Of a stretch of DNA of 5,107 nucleotides, positions 1 through 5,107 are shown piece after piece. Source of the stretch: Planctomycetota bacterium (GTDB lineage Bacteria; Planctomycetota; Planctomycetia; Planctomycetales; Planctomycetaceae). Positions within the stretch are counted from its first letter, which is position 1. The number at the start of each line of letters is the position of its first letter. The stretch is taken from the NCBI GenBank assembly GCA_023429275.1, contig JAEYWB010000951.1, forward strand, positions 1-5,107, read 5' to 3'. Under the pieces are notes generated by a model. The model was not told where the DNA came from, did no database searches, and was given only the letters and a program-made list of their open reading frames with translations. A program made the translations under genes and the position numbers.

Positions 1-226
1 CAACGATTTCGAGCGGAACGAGAGGGGCGGGGGGCGGCGGAGGCCGGGTCGTCAGCCACCATCCGACCGTGACGACCACCACTCCTCCCGCCGCGAGCAG
101 GAGCGCCATCAGCAGCGAACTGACGCGGTCGTAAGCGGTCACCCGAAGCACGGGAGGCCGGATCCGCGGCAACGACGAGCCTGAAACGCTTCGTGCCGGA
201 GCCGGGGAAGGTGAGGGAGACGCCAT
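1..226 (-). CDS. Membrane-anchored protein of unknown function, N-terminal 75 residues (gene continues past the left edge)
   Basis: I do not recognise a named family. The minus-strand frame starts at the ATG at 226-224 and stays open to base 1, giving 75 residues. Residues 1-25 are rich in Ser, Pro and Ala. A segment reading RVTAYDRVSS (28-37) leads into one strongly hydrophobic stretch at about 36-58 (LLMALLLAAGG then VVVVTVGWWL). A proline run follows (62-66) and then PLVPLEIV. This predicts a cytoplasmic N-terminus, one membrane helix and a C-terminal part across the membrane. The RVTxYDR-plus-helix start resembles hypothetical proteins I associate with planctomycetes (from memory). A helix followed by a Pro-rich stretch also recalls TonB-type anchors, but too little is visible to claim that. 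No clear Shine-Dalgarno sequence precedes the ATG. A good promoter-like sequence lies about 50 bases upstream (279-307, minus). It is transcribed divergently from the aminotransferase gene. Confidence 0.62.
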   Translation of the reverse strand, partial: MASPSPSPAPARSVSGSSLPRIRPPVLRVTAYDRVSSLLMALLLAAGGVVVVTVGWWLTTRPPPPPAPLVPLEIV

Positions 227-278
227 GAAACCATTCTGCCGCAGCAGGGCGAAAATTCCGGCGAATGTGCGCAACTAG

Positions 279-307
279 ATGCTACGACTTCACTTCAGGG
301 GCGTCAA
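279..307 (-). promoter_or_regulatory. Candidate sigma70-type promoter for the leftward gene
   Basis: Read on the minus strand, TTGACG (307-302) matches the -35 consensus in five of six positions. It is followed by a 17-base spacer and TAGCAT (284-279), four of six to the -10 consensus. Transcription would begin near 272, leaving a leader of roughly 46 bases before the ATG at 226. Position and spacing fit well, but it is predicted by eye only. Confidence 0.42.
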
Positions 308-371
308 CGAACCATCGCCGGCCCTGGAGCGGCAGTTTTCGCGGGGAAAGTCGGCCTCGGCCCCCTTCGTA

Positions 372-401
372 TTGACCCTGGCATTTCAGAATCCGTATTT
401 T
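372..401 (+). promoter_or_regulatory. Candidate sigma70-type promoter for the aminotransferase gene
   Basis: TTGACC (372-377, five of six to the -35 consensus) is separated by 18 bases from TATTTT (396-401, four of six to the -10 consensus). It sits in a locally AT-richer patch within GC-rich DNA. Transcription would start near 408, about 75 bases before the chosen start at 483. The site lies inside the longer open frame that begins at 279, which argues against the upstream start codon. Confidence 0.45.
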
Positions 402-437
402 CTTAGCATGGTCAGGTCTGGACTTGTTCCGCTGCCT

Positions 438-459
438 CGTGACCGGCCGTCCGGTCATG
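438..459 (+). promoter_or_regulatory. Inverted repeat in the aminotransferase leader (operator or RNA hairpin)
   Basis: TGACCGG (440-446) and CCGGTCA (451-457) form a perfect 7-base inverted repeat around the spacer CCGT. The match extends outward by one G·U pair (439/458) and one C-G pair (438/459). It lies about 30-50 bases after the predicted transcription start and 14 bases before the ribosome-binding site. It could be a repressor operator or a leader hairpin; the sequence alone does not separate these. Confidence 0.35.
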
Positions 460-472
460 CACCGTTGCGAAT

Positions 473-476
473 GGAG
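473..476 (+). promoter_or_regulatory. Ribosome-binding site that sets the aminotransferase start
   Basis: GGAG at 473-476 ends six bases before the ATG at 483. This favours 483 over the in-frame ATGs at 279 and 471. The ATG at 471 itself overlaps this motif. Confidence 0.55.
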
Positions 477-482
477 TCGCAC

Positions 483-1703
483 ATGTCGGCTGTTCTCCCT
501 TTCTCTGATGCCCAGCGTTCCGACACCCCTGCCCCGGTTCCGCTGATTGATCTGGTCGAGCAGTACGAATCGATCAAGGACGAGATTCGCGAAGCTGTCG
601 ACCGCGTCTTCTCCCGGCAGTCGTTCATCATGGGAGAGGAGGTCAGCAAGTTCGAGGCCTCCGTCGCCCGCCACTGCGATGCCCGCCACACGATCGGCTG
701 TGCCAGCGGGACCGACGCTCTGATCCTCGCCCTGATGGCCCTCGACATCGGGCCCGGCGACGAAGTCATCACCTCTCCGTTCACGTTCTTCGCGACAGCG
801 AGCTCGATCGTCCGCTGCGGCGCGACGCCGGTGTTCGTCGATATCGACCCGGTCACCTACAACCTCGACCCCGCCGCGGTCGAAGCGGCCGTCCCCCCCC
901 GGACCAAGGCGATCATGCCGGTCCACCTGTTCGGCCAGTGTGCCGACATGGCCCCCCTCTGGCGGACGTCGGTCCGTCACGGGCTGGCGATCATCGAAGA
1001 CTCCTGCCAGGCGATCGGCGCGTCGTACAACAAGCGCCGCACCGGCGTCCTCGGCACGGTCGCCTGTTTCAGCTTCTTCCCGACCAAGAACCTCGGCGGC
1101 GCTGGCGACGGCGGCATGCTGGCGACGGACGATGCCGACCTGGCGGCCCGCCTCAAGCGGCTCCGCGTCCATGGCGACGTCGGTCGTTACGAGCACGTCG
1201 AAGTCGGTATGAACAGTCGGCTCGATGCCCTGCAGGCCGCAGTCCTTGACGTGAAGCTCAAGTACCTCGATCAGTGGGCCGCCGGCCGGCAGGAGAACGC
1301 GAGCCGTTACGCCTCCGGTCTCCGCCAGCTCGGCGCGACCTCGGAGCTCGATCTCCCGGTGACCCGTCCCGAGTGCGAGCACGTCTTCAACCAGTACTGC
1401 GTCCGGGTCCATGGCGGCCGGCGTGACGCGGTGATCCAGCATCTCAAGGAGAAGCAGGTCGGTTGCGCGGTCTACTATCCGAAGCCGCTGCACGTTCAGT
1501 CCTGCTTTAAGGACCTCGGCTACAAGGTCGGCGACTTCCCCGAGTCGGAACGGGCCTCGGCCGAGATCCTGGCCCTGCCGATCTACGCCGAGCTCGGCGC
1601 GGCCCGCCAGGAACGGGTCATCGACGCCCTGGCTTCGGCGGTCGGAGCGGGCGAAAAGACCCGCCGCATCGCGTTCCCGATGCCGGAACGCCGCGCGGCG
1701 TAA
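483..1703 (+). CDS. DegT/DnrJ/EryC1/StrS-family PLP-dependent sugar aminotransferase (WbpE/WlbB-like)
   Basis: A cytosolic enzyme predicted to transfer an amino group, normally from glutamate, to a keto-sugar nucleotide, as in surface polysaccharide or amino-sugar synthesis. The 406-residue product has the whole fold-type I domain. In order: PLIDLVEQYESIKDEI (20-35), SFIMGEEV (47-54), CASGTDAL (73-80), GDEVITSPFTFFAT (92-105), HLFGQ (148-152), the cofactor aspartate in IEDSCQAIGA (Asp173), the aldimine lysine in SFFPTKNLGGAGDGG (Lys202), MNSRLDALQAAVL (243-255) and LALPIY (363-368). The motif order and the wording around HLFGQ, SFFPTK and NSRLDxLQAA are close to WbpE/WlbB, which aminate UDP-2-acetamido-3-oxo-glucuronate. 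The exact sugar cannot be set from sequence. Length is a little above the usual 360-400 because of about 18 extra N-terminal residues. The start at 483 is supported by GGAG six bases upstream and by a promoter at 372-401. No key residue is missing. A strong terminator follows, so it is probably a single-gene transcript; no other polysaccharide genes are visible. Confidence 0.93.
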   Translation: MSAVLPFSDAQRSDTPAPVPLIDLVEQYESIKDEIREAVDRVFSRQSFIMGEEVSKFEASVARHCDARHTIGCASGTDALILALMALDIGPGDEVITSPFTFFATASSIVRCGATPVFVDIDPVTYNLDPAAVEAAVPPRTKAIMPVHLFGQCADMAPLWRTSVRHGLAIIEDSCQAIGASYNKRRTGVLGTVACFSFFPTKNLGGAGDGGMLATDDADLAARLKRLRVHGDVGRYEHVEVGMNSRLDALQAAVLDVKLKYLDQWAAGRQENASRYASGLRQLGATSELDLPVTRPECEHVFNQYCVRVHGGRRDAVIQHLKEKQVGCAVYYPKPLHVQSCFKDLGYKVGDFPESERASAEILALPIYAELGAARQERVIDALASAVGAGEKTRRIAFPMPERRAA

Positions 1704-1732
1704 GCTGCCATCAAGCTCTGTTGAGACTCGAG

Positions 1733-1760
1733 GGACGCGACGCAGGTCGCGTCCTTTTTT
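1733..1760 (+). terminator. Intrinsic (rho-independent) terminator after the aminotransferase gene
   Basis: GGACGCGAC (1733-1741) pairs perfectly with GTCGCGTCC (1746-1754) across the tetraloop GCAG and is followed at once by six T residues (1755-1760). This is a 9-base GC-rich stem with a U tract, 29 bases after the stop codon at 1701-1703. Confidence 0.93.
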
Positions 1761-1890
1761 GCTTGGGGGATCGGGTTCAGATCAGGCCGAGCGGTGGCCC
1801 CGGGTGACTTGCCCGTCCCGCTCGCTGCGAGACGATTCGCCCGAATCAACCCATCCCGAGGAGTCCCCCCTCAATCCATCGAGCGACTTC

Positions 1891-1919
1891 TTGACCGCGA
1901 TAGTGAACCTTGGTACACA
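1891..1919 (+). promoter_or_regulatory. Weak candidate promoter upstream of the zinc-ribbon gene
   Basis: TTGACC (1891-1896, five of six) is followed by a 17-base spacer and TACACA (1914-1919, three of six). It would give a leader of about 250 bases before the start at 2178. The -10 match is poor; I saw no better pair closer to the gene. Confidence 0.25.
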
Positions 1920-2033
1920 GGGCTTAGAGGTCAGGCAACGTGTCCTGATCAGCCTGAAGCGATGTCGGGCAGTGGCCGGAACCTTTTCCCGTGGTGACGA
2001 GAACTCGTGACCCCGCGGAATGAGTGTTCGTCA

Positions 2034-2075
2034 GCATGCTTCAAGTGTGTCAGCGGCAGATGTCCGCATGCTTCA
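2034..2075 (+). repeat. Pair of 10-base direct repeats, GCATGCTTCA
   Basis: GCATGCTTCA occurs at 2034-2043 and again at 2066-2075, a 32-base period. Each copy begins with the self-complementary GCATGC. The second copy falls almost wholly in the loop of the hairpin at 2054-2089. Two copies are too few to call a repeat array. Confidence 0.5.
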
Positions 2076-2089
2076 TCGGGTGTCTGCCG
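2054..2089 (+). promoter_or_regulatory. Candidate leader hairpin upstream of the zinc-ribbon gene
   Basis: Bases 2054-2066 (CGGCAGATGTCCG) can pair with 2077-2089 (CGGGTGTCTGCCG). As RNA this gives thirteen consecutive pairs, ten Watson-Crick and three G·U, closing a 10-base loop. The G·U pairs mean the helix is more stable as plus-strand RNA than as a DNA dyad. There is no U tract, so it is not a terminator. It ends 88 bases before the start codon and does not cover the ribosome-binding site. Confidence 0.35.
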
Positions 2090-2177
2090 GTGTTTTCCGA
2101 CAGCGGGGCACTTCGAAGCTTGGGCCGATGCTGTGTCCGGTCGTCCGCCGGCCGGCGCGTTCCGCGAGGGTTGAAGA

Positions 2178-3428
2178 ATGAACGTTCCTGTCACGATTGC
2201 GTGCCCGGTTTGTGGAGTGCAGATCGCGTCGCCGGAGAAATATCTGGGGAAGCAGGTCAAATGCCGAAGTTGCGGAAAGTTGTTTCGGGGCTCGAACCAA
2301 CCCGGCACGGGTGTCACTTCGCGACGCATGACGCCACCGGAACTTCCCGTAGCGAAACCGACTGGACTGGCGGCGCAGGCTCCGTCCGATGACCTGCCGG
2401 GATCGACGTCGGATCGGCTGACCCGCCGTCTGTTTTTCGTCGCGGTGGCGTTTGCGGGAACTGTCGCGCTCGGGATCGCTCTCTACGTGGCCTGGGACTT
2501 GAAGGCGACATCCGACGCGGCGCATCTGAAGAACGAAGTCATTGCACTTGCGCAGAACGCCGACCAGCTGAAAGACAAGGGACAGCTTCGGCAGGCCCTG
2601 GACGCCTATGAGCTGGTCATTGCGAAGGGCCGCAGCTCTGCGGATGTGGAGATCAGAGAGAAGGTCGAGGCAGCCACCGACAGGAGTGCCGAGCTTCGAA
2701 CTGTTCTCAAAGACGAGTTGGAGAAAGAGGTCGCGGAACGGGAGCGCCGCGAGGAGGAAGAGCGAGTCCAGGCGGCGCGGAAGCGCCAAGAGGAAGAGGA
2801 ACGTCAGAAAGCCCTCGCCGCCGAGATGGAGGCAAAGAAGCAACTCGAAGCGGAACGACTCGCCGAGGAGACGAGGAAGCTGGAGGCAATCAAGGTTTAC
2901 ACATCGCCACCAGCGGTGGCCCGTTCCGCGCTGAACGCGATCAAAAAGCTGAATGCCAGGACGGAAGTCGGCATCAACTATCGAGACTACGGCACAGTGG
3001 TTGGCGAGACATGGGCCGAGGTCAAAGTGTTCGCTGACTCCCCTGAGGGGAAACAGTTGAAAGAGTTCAGCGAATTACTTGTGACGATTGTCGACAAGTA
3101 CAGGCTCGCACTGGATGTCTGGAAAGACAAGTTCGACAGCGTGAAGTCCGATGAGGTGTTTTCAGAGATCCTCCTGCAGGAGTGCTGGAGGGCGGCCGGT
3201 GTTCGTCTGAAGGTTGCCGAAGGGTTGCTTGGTGGAGACCAGCTCGAAACTCACCTGAGTTCCGCCATCGCCTTATCCAAGCTGCATGCGGAGCACGAAA
3301 TCACCATCAAGAAGCTGCAGATCAAGCTCATTGGCCTGAAATACTCGAGCAACAAGCGGGACGCGGTTGCCAAGGAGATCGATGATGCACTTGCAGACAT
3401 TCGCGCCAAGGAGCCAAGCGTGAAGTAG
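2178..3428 (+). CDS. Zinc-ribbon, single-membrane-helix, coiled-coil protein of unknown function
   Basis: A 416-residue protein that I cannot assign to a named family. Residues 9-32 form a four-cysteine zinc ribbon (CPVC at 9-12, CRSC at 29-32), with GKLF straight after, like the short N-terminal ribbons common on planctomycete membrane proteins. A Pro/Ser/Gly-rich linker (about 37-80) follows, then one membrane helix (about 84-106), flanked by arginines on its N-terminal side, so the ribbon should be cytoplasmic and the rest across the membrane. Residues about 122-151 have a TPR-like helix-pair pattern (DKGQLRQALDAYELVI). Residues about 168-238 are a long Glu/Arg/Lys-rich coiled coil. Residues 240-416 are mixed helical sequence with no motif I know. 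GAGGG at 2166-2170, seven bases upstream, supports the start. The C-terminal third is much lower in GC than the flanking genes (45-52% in three sampled 60-base lines). It converges on the ABC operon. A scaffold or sensor role is possible, but function is unknown. Confidence 0.85.
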   Translation: MNVPVTIACPVCGVQIASPEKYLGKQVKCRSCGKLFRGSNQPGTGVTSRRMTPPELPVAKPTGLAAQAPSDDLPGSTSDRLTRRLFFVAVAFAGTVALGIALYVAWDLKATSDAAHLKNEVIALAQNADQLKDKGQLRQALDAYELVIAKGRSSADVEIREKVEAATDRSAELRTVLKDELEKEVAERERREEEERVQAARKRQEEEERQKALAAEMEAKKQLEAERLAEETRKLEAIKVYTSPPAVARSALNAIKKLNARTEVGINYRDYGTVVGETWAEVKVFADSPEGKQLKEFSELLVTIVDKYRLALDVWKDKFDSVKSDEVFSEILLQECWRAAGVRLKVAEGLLGGDQLETHLSSAIALSKLHAEHEITIKKLQIKLIGLKYSSNKRDAVAKEIDDALADIRAKEPSVK

Positions 3429-3474
3429 GGCCATGCCAGCGGGCGTCAGCTTCACTGTCCCTCGCTTCAAACGT

Positions 3475-4275
3475 TCAACTCGCCCCCGCAAAGTGGAGCT
3501 GCTCGAGGATCTCGTTGCGGAGTCCGAGGAAGGCCGGGTCGGTCCGGTGACGCGGACGGGGGAGCGGGACGTCGAGGATCCGTTCGACGCGGCCGGGGCG
3601 GCCCGTCATCAGGACGATCCGGTCGCTCAGGTAGAGCGCCTCGTCGATGTCGTGCGTCACGAGGACCATCGTCGTCTGCCGGGCCTCCCAGATCCGCAGG
3701 ACTTCGTCCTGCATCCGCATCCGCGTGAACTGGTCGAGCGCTCCGAGCGGCTCGTCGAGCAGCAGAACTCGCGGATGATTGATCAGCGCCCGGGCGAGGG
3801 CGGCCCGCTGGGCCATCCCCCCGGAGAGCTGGTGCGGGTAGGCATCGGCGAACGCTTCCAGACCGACGAGCTTCAGGAACTCGTCAACCTCCCCCCGCTG
3901 CCGGGCGAGAACGCCCCGTGCGACGAGACCCGACTCGAAGTTGCGGCGGACGCTCTTCCACGGGAACAGGCAGGGGTTCTGGAACATCAGCCCCCGCTCC
4001 GCCCCCGGACCGGTGATCGCCTGGTCGCCCAGCCGCAGCTCGCCGCTGCTGGCGGAGTCGAGACCCGCGATCAACCGCAGGAGCGTCGACTTGCCGCAGC
4101 CGCTCGGGCCGATCAGCGACACGATCTCTCCCGGGCGAACCGAGAGCGTAAAGCGGTCGAGCGCCTCGACGAGAGCTCCGCTGTCGGAGACGTACTTCTT
4201 GCAGACGTTGCGAAGCTCCAGCTCGAGGCCCTCGGAGCCGGATGCAGGTAAGGGAAGGGAGCCGCGGTTCACCAC
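3475..4275 (-). CDS. ABC importer ATP-binding protein, NitT/TauT (nitrate/sulfonate/taurine) family
   Basis: The cytoplasmic ATPase subunit that powers uptake through the permease encoded just upstream. The 266-residue product has every expected motif: Walker A GPSGCGKST (56-64), Q-loop Gln99 in MFQNP, signature LSGGMAQRAALARAL (150-164), Walker B VLLLDEP with catalytic Glu175, D-loop GALD (178-181) and switch His208 in LVTHDIDEAL. LFPW after the Q-loop, LSGGMAQR and the stretch GALDQFTRMRMQDEVLRIW are typical of SsuB/TauB/NrtD-like ATPases, but the substrate cannot be read from an ATPase. The start is GTG at 4275-4273 or the adjacent GTG at 4272-4270. The second gives a classic 4-base GTGA overlap with the permease stop. 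The first sits seven bases after the ribosome-binding site and is chosen here. A longer in-frame extension to 4974 is only a shadow of the permease gene. The stop lies 46 bases from that of the convergent zinc-ribbon gene, with no clear terminator between them. Confidence 0.93.
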   Translation of the reverse strand: MVNRGSLPLPASGSEGLELELRNVCKKYVSDSGALVEALDRFTLSVRPGEIVSLIGPSGCGKSTLLRLIAGLDSASSGELRLGDQAITGPGAERGLMFQNPCLFPWKSVRRNFESGLVARGVLARQRGEVDEFLKLVGLEAFADAYPHQLSGGMAQRAALARALINHPRVLLLDEPLGALDQFTRMRMQDEVLRIWEARQTTMVLVTHDIDEALYLSDRIVLMTGRPGRVERILDVPLPRPRHRTDPAFLGLRNEILEQLHFAGAS

Positions 4276-5107
4276 CGGATCACCCCTTTCTGCCAGCTCA
4301 GGACACGGTCCCGGATGAGGAACAGCAGCGTCATCAGCCCCGAGAAGAAGAGCGACATGATCACGATGGCGGCGTAGACGTTGGCGTACTCGAGATACCC
4401 CTGCTGCCACTTGAGGTACCAGCCGAGTCCCGCCGAGACCCCGAGCGTCTCCGCGACGATCAGCGTCAGGAAGGCCGAACCGAGTCCCATGAAGAGCCCG
4501 AGGAAGATGTTCGGCAGGGCGGCGGGCAAGGCGACGTGAAAGATGAGGTACCGCGGCGTTGCCCCGAGTGTGCGGGCGACGTCGAGCAGGGCGACCGGAG
4601 TGTTCGCCATCCCCGAGCTCGTCAGCATTGTGACCGGAAACCAGACCGCCAGGGCAATCAGCGCCGTCCCCGAGAGGAAAGGGCTGGGGAAGAGGACCAT
4701 CATCAGCGGGACATAAGCGGTCGCGGGGATCGGTCCGAGCAGCTTGAGGAGCGGCATCCCCCAGTAGCGGACATGCCGGAACCAGCCGACAAGGACGCCG
4801 CAGATGAGTCCCACCGCGACACCCGCGGAGTATCCGGAAAGAAGCAGGCGGAGCGAGTGATAGGTGCTCTCGGCGAGCGTCTCGCGGTCGTCCCGCAGGC
4901 TCTGCAGGATCCGGTCCGGACCCGGAAAGTAGGGGAGCGGAAGCCAGTTGAGCTTGGCGGTCAGGAGACTCCACAAGGTCAAAAGACTGATCCCTCCGGC
5001 CAGCAGCGGGCCGTAGTGCCGTGCCCAGGCCCGCAGCCGGGGGGAGACGAGCTCGGCCACCGCCAGGCTGATCGCCGCGACCAGGAGCACCTCGAGAAGT
5101 CCCGGAA
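4269..5107 (-). CDS. ABC importer permease, NitT/TauT (SsuC/TauC-like) family, 5' end beyond the right edge or GTG start at 5090
   Basis: An inner-membrane subunit forming the substrate channel with the ATPase below it. Positions are counted from a possible GTG start at 5090 (273 residues). Hydrophobic segments lie at about 1-14, 26-45, 78-102, 116-133, 140-157, 195-214 and 238-259. The cytoplasmic coupling (EAA) loop is DVARTLGATPRYLIFHVALP (170-189), with the conserved Gly and the closing LP. The late pattern VSAGLGWYL followed by ANVYAAIV is typical of SsuC/TauC-like permeases, as is the C-terminal WQKGVIRW. The frame is still open to base 5107: residues PGLLE precede the GTG with no stop. 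The GTG has only a weak GGGA nine bases upstream, so the true start may be outside the window. The extra N-terminal hydrophobic segment followed by SPRLRAWARHYG looks like the tail of another permease domain, so this may be the second half of a two-domain permease. The gene overlaps the ATPase gene. No substrate-binding protein gene is visible. Confidence 0.88.
   Translation of the reverse strand, partial: PGLLEVLLVAAISLAVAELVSPRLRAWARHYGPLLAGGISLLTLWSLLTAKLNWLPLPYFPGPDRILQSLRDDRETLAESTYHSLRLLLSGYSAGVAVGLICGVLVGWFRHVRYWGMPLLKLLGPIPATAYVPLMMVLFPSPFLSGTALIALAVWFPVTMLTSSGMANTPVALLDVARTLGATPRYLIFHVALPAALPNIFLGLFMGLGSAFLTLIVAETLGVSAGLGWYLKWQQGYLEYANVYAAIVIMSLFFSGLMTLLFLIRDRVLSWQKGVIRW
4279..4289 (-). 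promoter_or_regulatory. Strong ribosome-binding site for the ATPase, inside the permease gene
   Basis: On the minus strand, AAAGGGGTGAT (4289-4279) matches AAGGAGGTGAT, the usual complement of the 16S rRNA tail, at nine of eleven positions. It lies within the last codons of the permease and just before the two GTG codons. This points to translational coupling and supports a GTG start. Confidence 0.6.

Larger units (their letters stand above)
1761..2177. other. 417-base intergenic stretch with no convincing gene
   Basis: Several short frames cross it, but none has a believable start signal together with protein-like composition. Visible elements are as follows. CTCGC-T-GCGAG is an 11-base palindrome at 1821-1831. 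GATTCG-CC-CGAATC is a dyad at 1834-1847. A weak promoter-like pair lies at 1891-1919. TCAGGC (1931-1936) and GCCTGA (1952-1957) form an inverted pair. An imperfect hairpin spans about 1990-2015. A 10-base direct repeat and a 13-pair hairpin lie at 2034-2089. The downstream gene has a normal ribosome-binding site (GAGGG, 2166-2170). The stretch may be a long leader for that gene, contain a small RNA, or be decayed sequence. Confidence 0.6.

Noticed and set aside
279..482. The first 68 codons of the longest aminotransferase frame
   Set aside because: They contain both promoter candidates and the leader dyad, have no family similarity and lie upstream of a good ribosome-binding site for 483.
282..1493. 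A 403-codon open frame on the minus strand
   Set aside because: It is antisense to the intact aminotransferase. Its product is rich in Arg, Asp, Val and Gly with no motif, which is the usual shadow in high-GC coding DNA.
1759..2010. A possible small plus-strand gene of 83 codons
   Set aside because: Its start codon is a TTG inside the terminator T tract, there is no ribosome-binding site and the product has no recognisable pattern.
2073..2843. A 256-codon open frame on the minus strand
   Set aside because: It is antisense to the zinc-ribbon gene. The Leu/Phe-rich start merely mirrors the Glu/Lys-rich coiled-coil codons.
3429..3474. A shared terminator between the convergent genes
   Set aside because: Only a weak stem (AGCGGG with CCTCGCT, one wobble, long loop) and no T tract on either strand, so not called.
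3433..4251. A 272-codon open frame on the plus strand
   Set aside because: It is antisense to the ABC ATPase, which carries every catalytic motif. The plus-strand product is Arg/Glu/Pro-rich without domain signals.
4276..4974. In-frame N-terminal extension of the ATPase to 499 residues
   Set aside because: The extension overlaps the permease gene in another frame and has shadow-like composition. The real ATPase begins at the GTG next to a strong ribosome-binding site, and 266 residues is normal for the family.
1..5107. A previously undescribed defence, mobile or biosynthetic system
   Set aside because: The five genes fall into unrelated transcription units, with no transposase, integrase, nuclease, toxin-antitoxin pair or repeat array. 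I saw no evidence of a new joint system.

Overview
The window is high-GC bacterial DNA holding parts or all of five protein genes, with no RNA genes, insertion sequences, phage genes or CRISPR arrays that I can see. The best lineage guess is a planctomycete. The reasons are the zinc-ribbon / single-membrane-helix / coiled-coil protein in the middle, a left-edge membrane protein with an N-terminus of a kind I associate with that phylum, and the high GC. This is inference from gene style, not a database result.

Layout: (i) 1-226, minus strand, the start of a membrane-anchored protein of unknown function that runs off the left edge. (ii) 227-482, a divergent intergenic region with a candidate promoter for each side and a dyad in the leader of the rightward gene. 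(iii) 483-1703, plus strand, an intact PLP-dependent sugar aminotransferase of the DegT/DnrJ/EryC1/StrS family, closest in memory to WbpE/WlbB. It ends at a strong intrinsic terminator (1733-1760). (iv) 1761-2177, a 417-base stretch without a convincing gene but with dyads and a short direct repeat. (v) 2178-3428, plus strand, an uncharacterised protein with an N-terminal four-cysteine zinc ribbon, one membrane helix, a TPR-like helix pair and a charged coiled coil. (vi) 3475-5107, minus strand, two overlapping genes of a NitT/TauT (nitrate/sulfonate/taurine type) ABC importer: the ATPase and, upstream of it, a permease whose reading frame is still open at the right edge.

The ATPase and permease clearly work together: their genes overlap and the ATPase has a strong ribosome-binding site inside the permease gene. 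The substrate-binding protein expected for such an importer is not in the window and may lie beyond the right edge. The aminotransferase appears to be transcribed alone, and nothing visible ties it functionally to its neighbours. The zinc-ribbon gene converges on the ABC operon with only 46 bases between stop codons.

I did not find a convincing new multi-gene system. The items most worth a second look are the zinc-ribbon protein, whose C-terminal half is markedly poorer in GC than the flanking genes, the structured 1761-2177 interval, the dyad in the aminotransferase leader, and the possibility that the permease is part of a longer (two-domain) protein.
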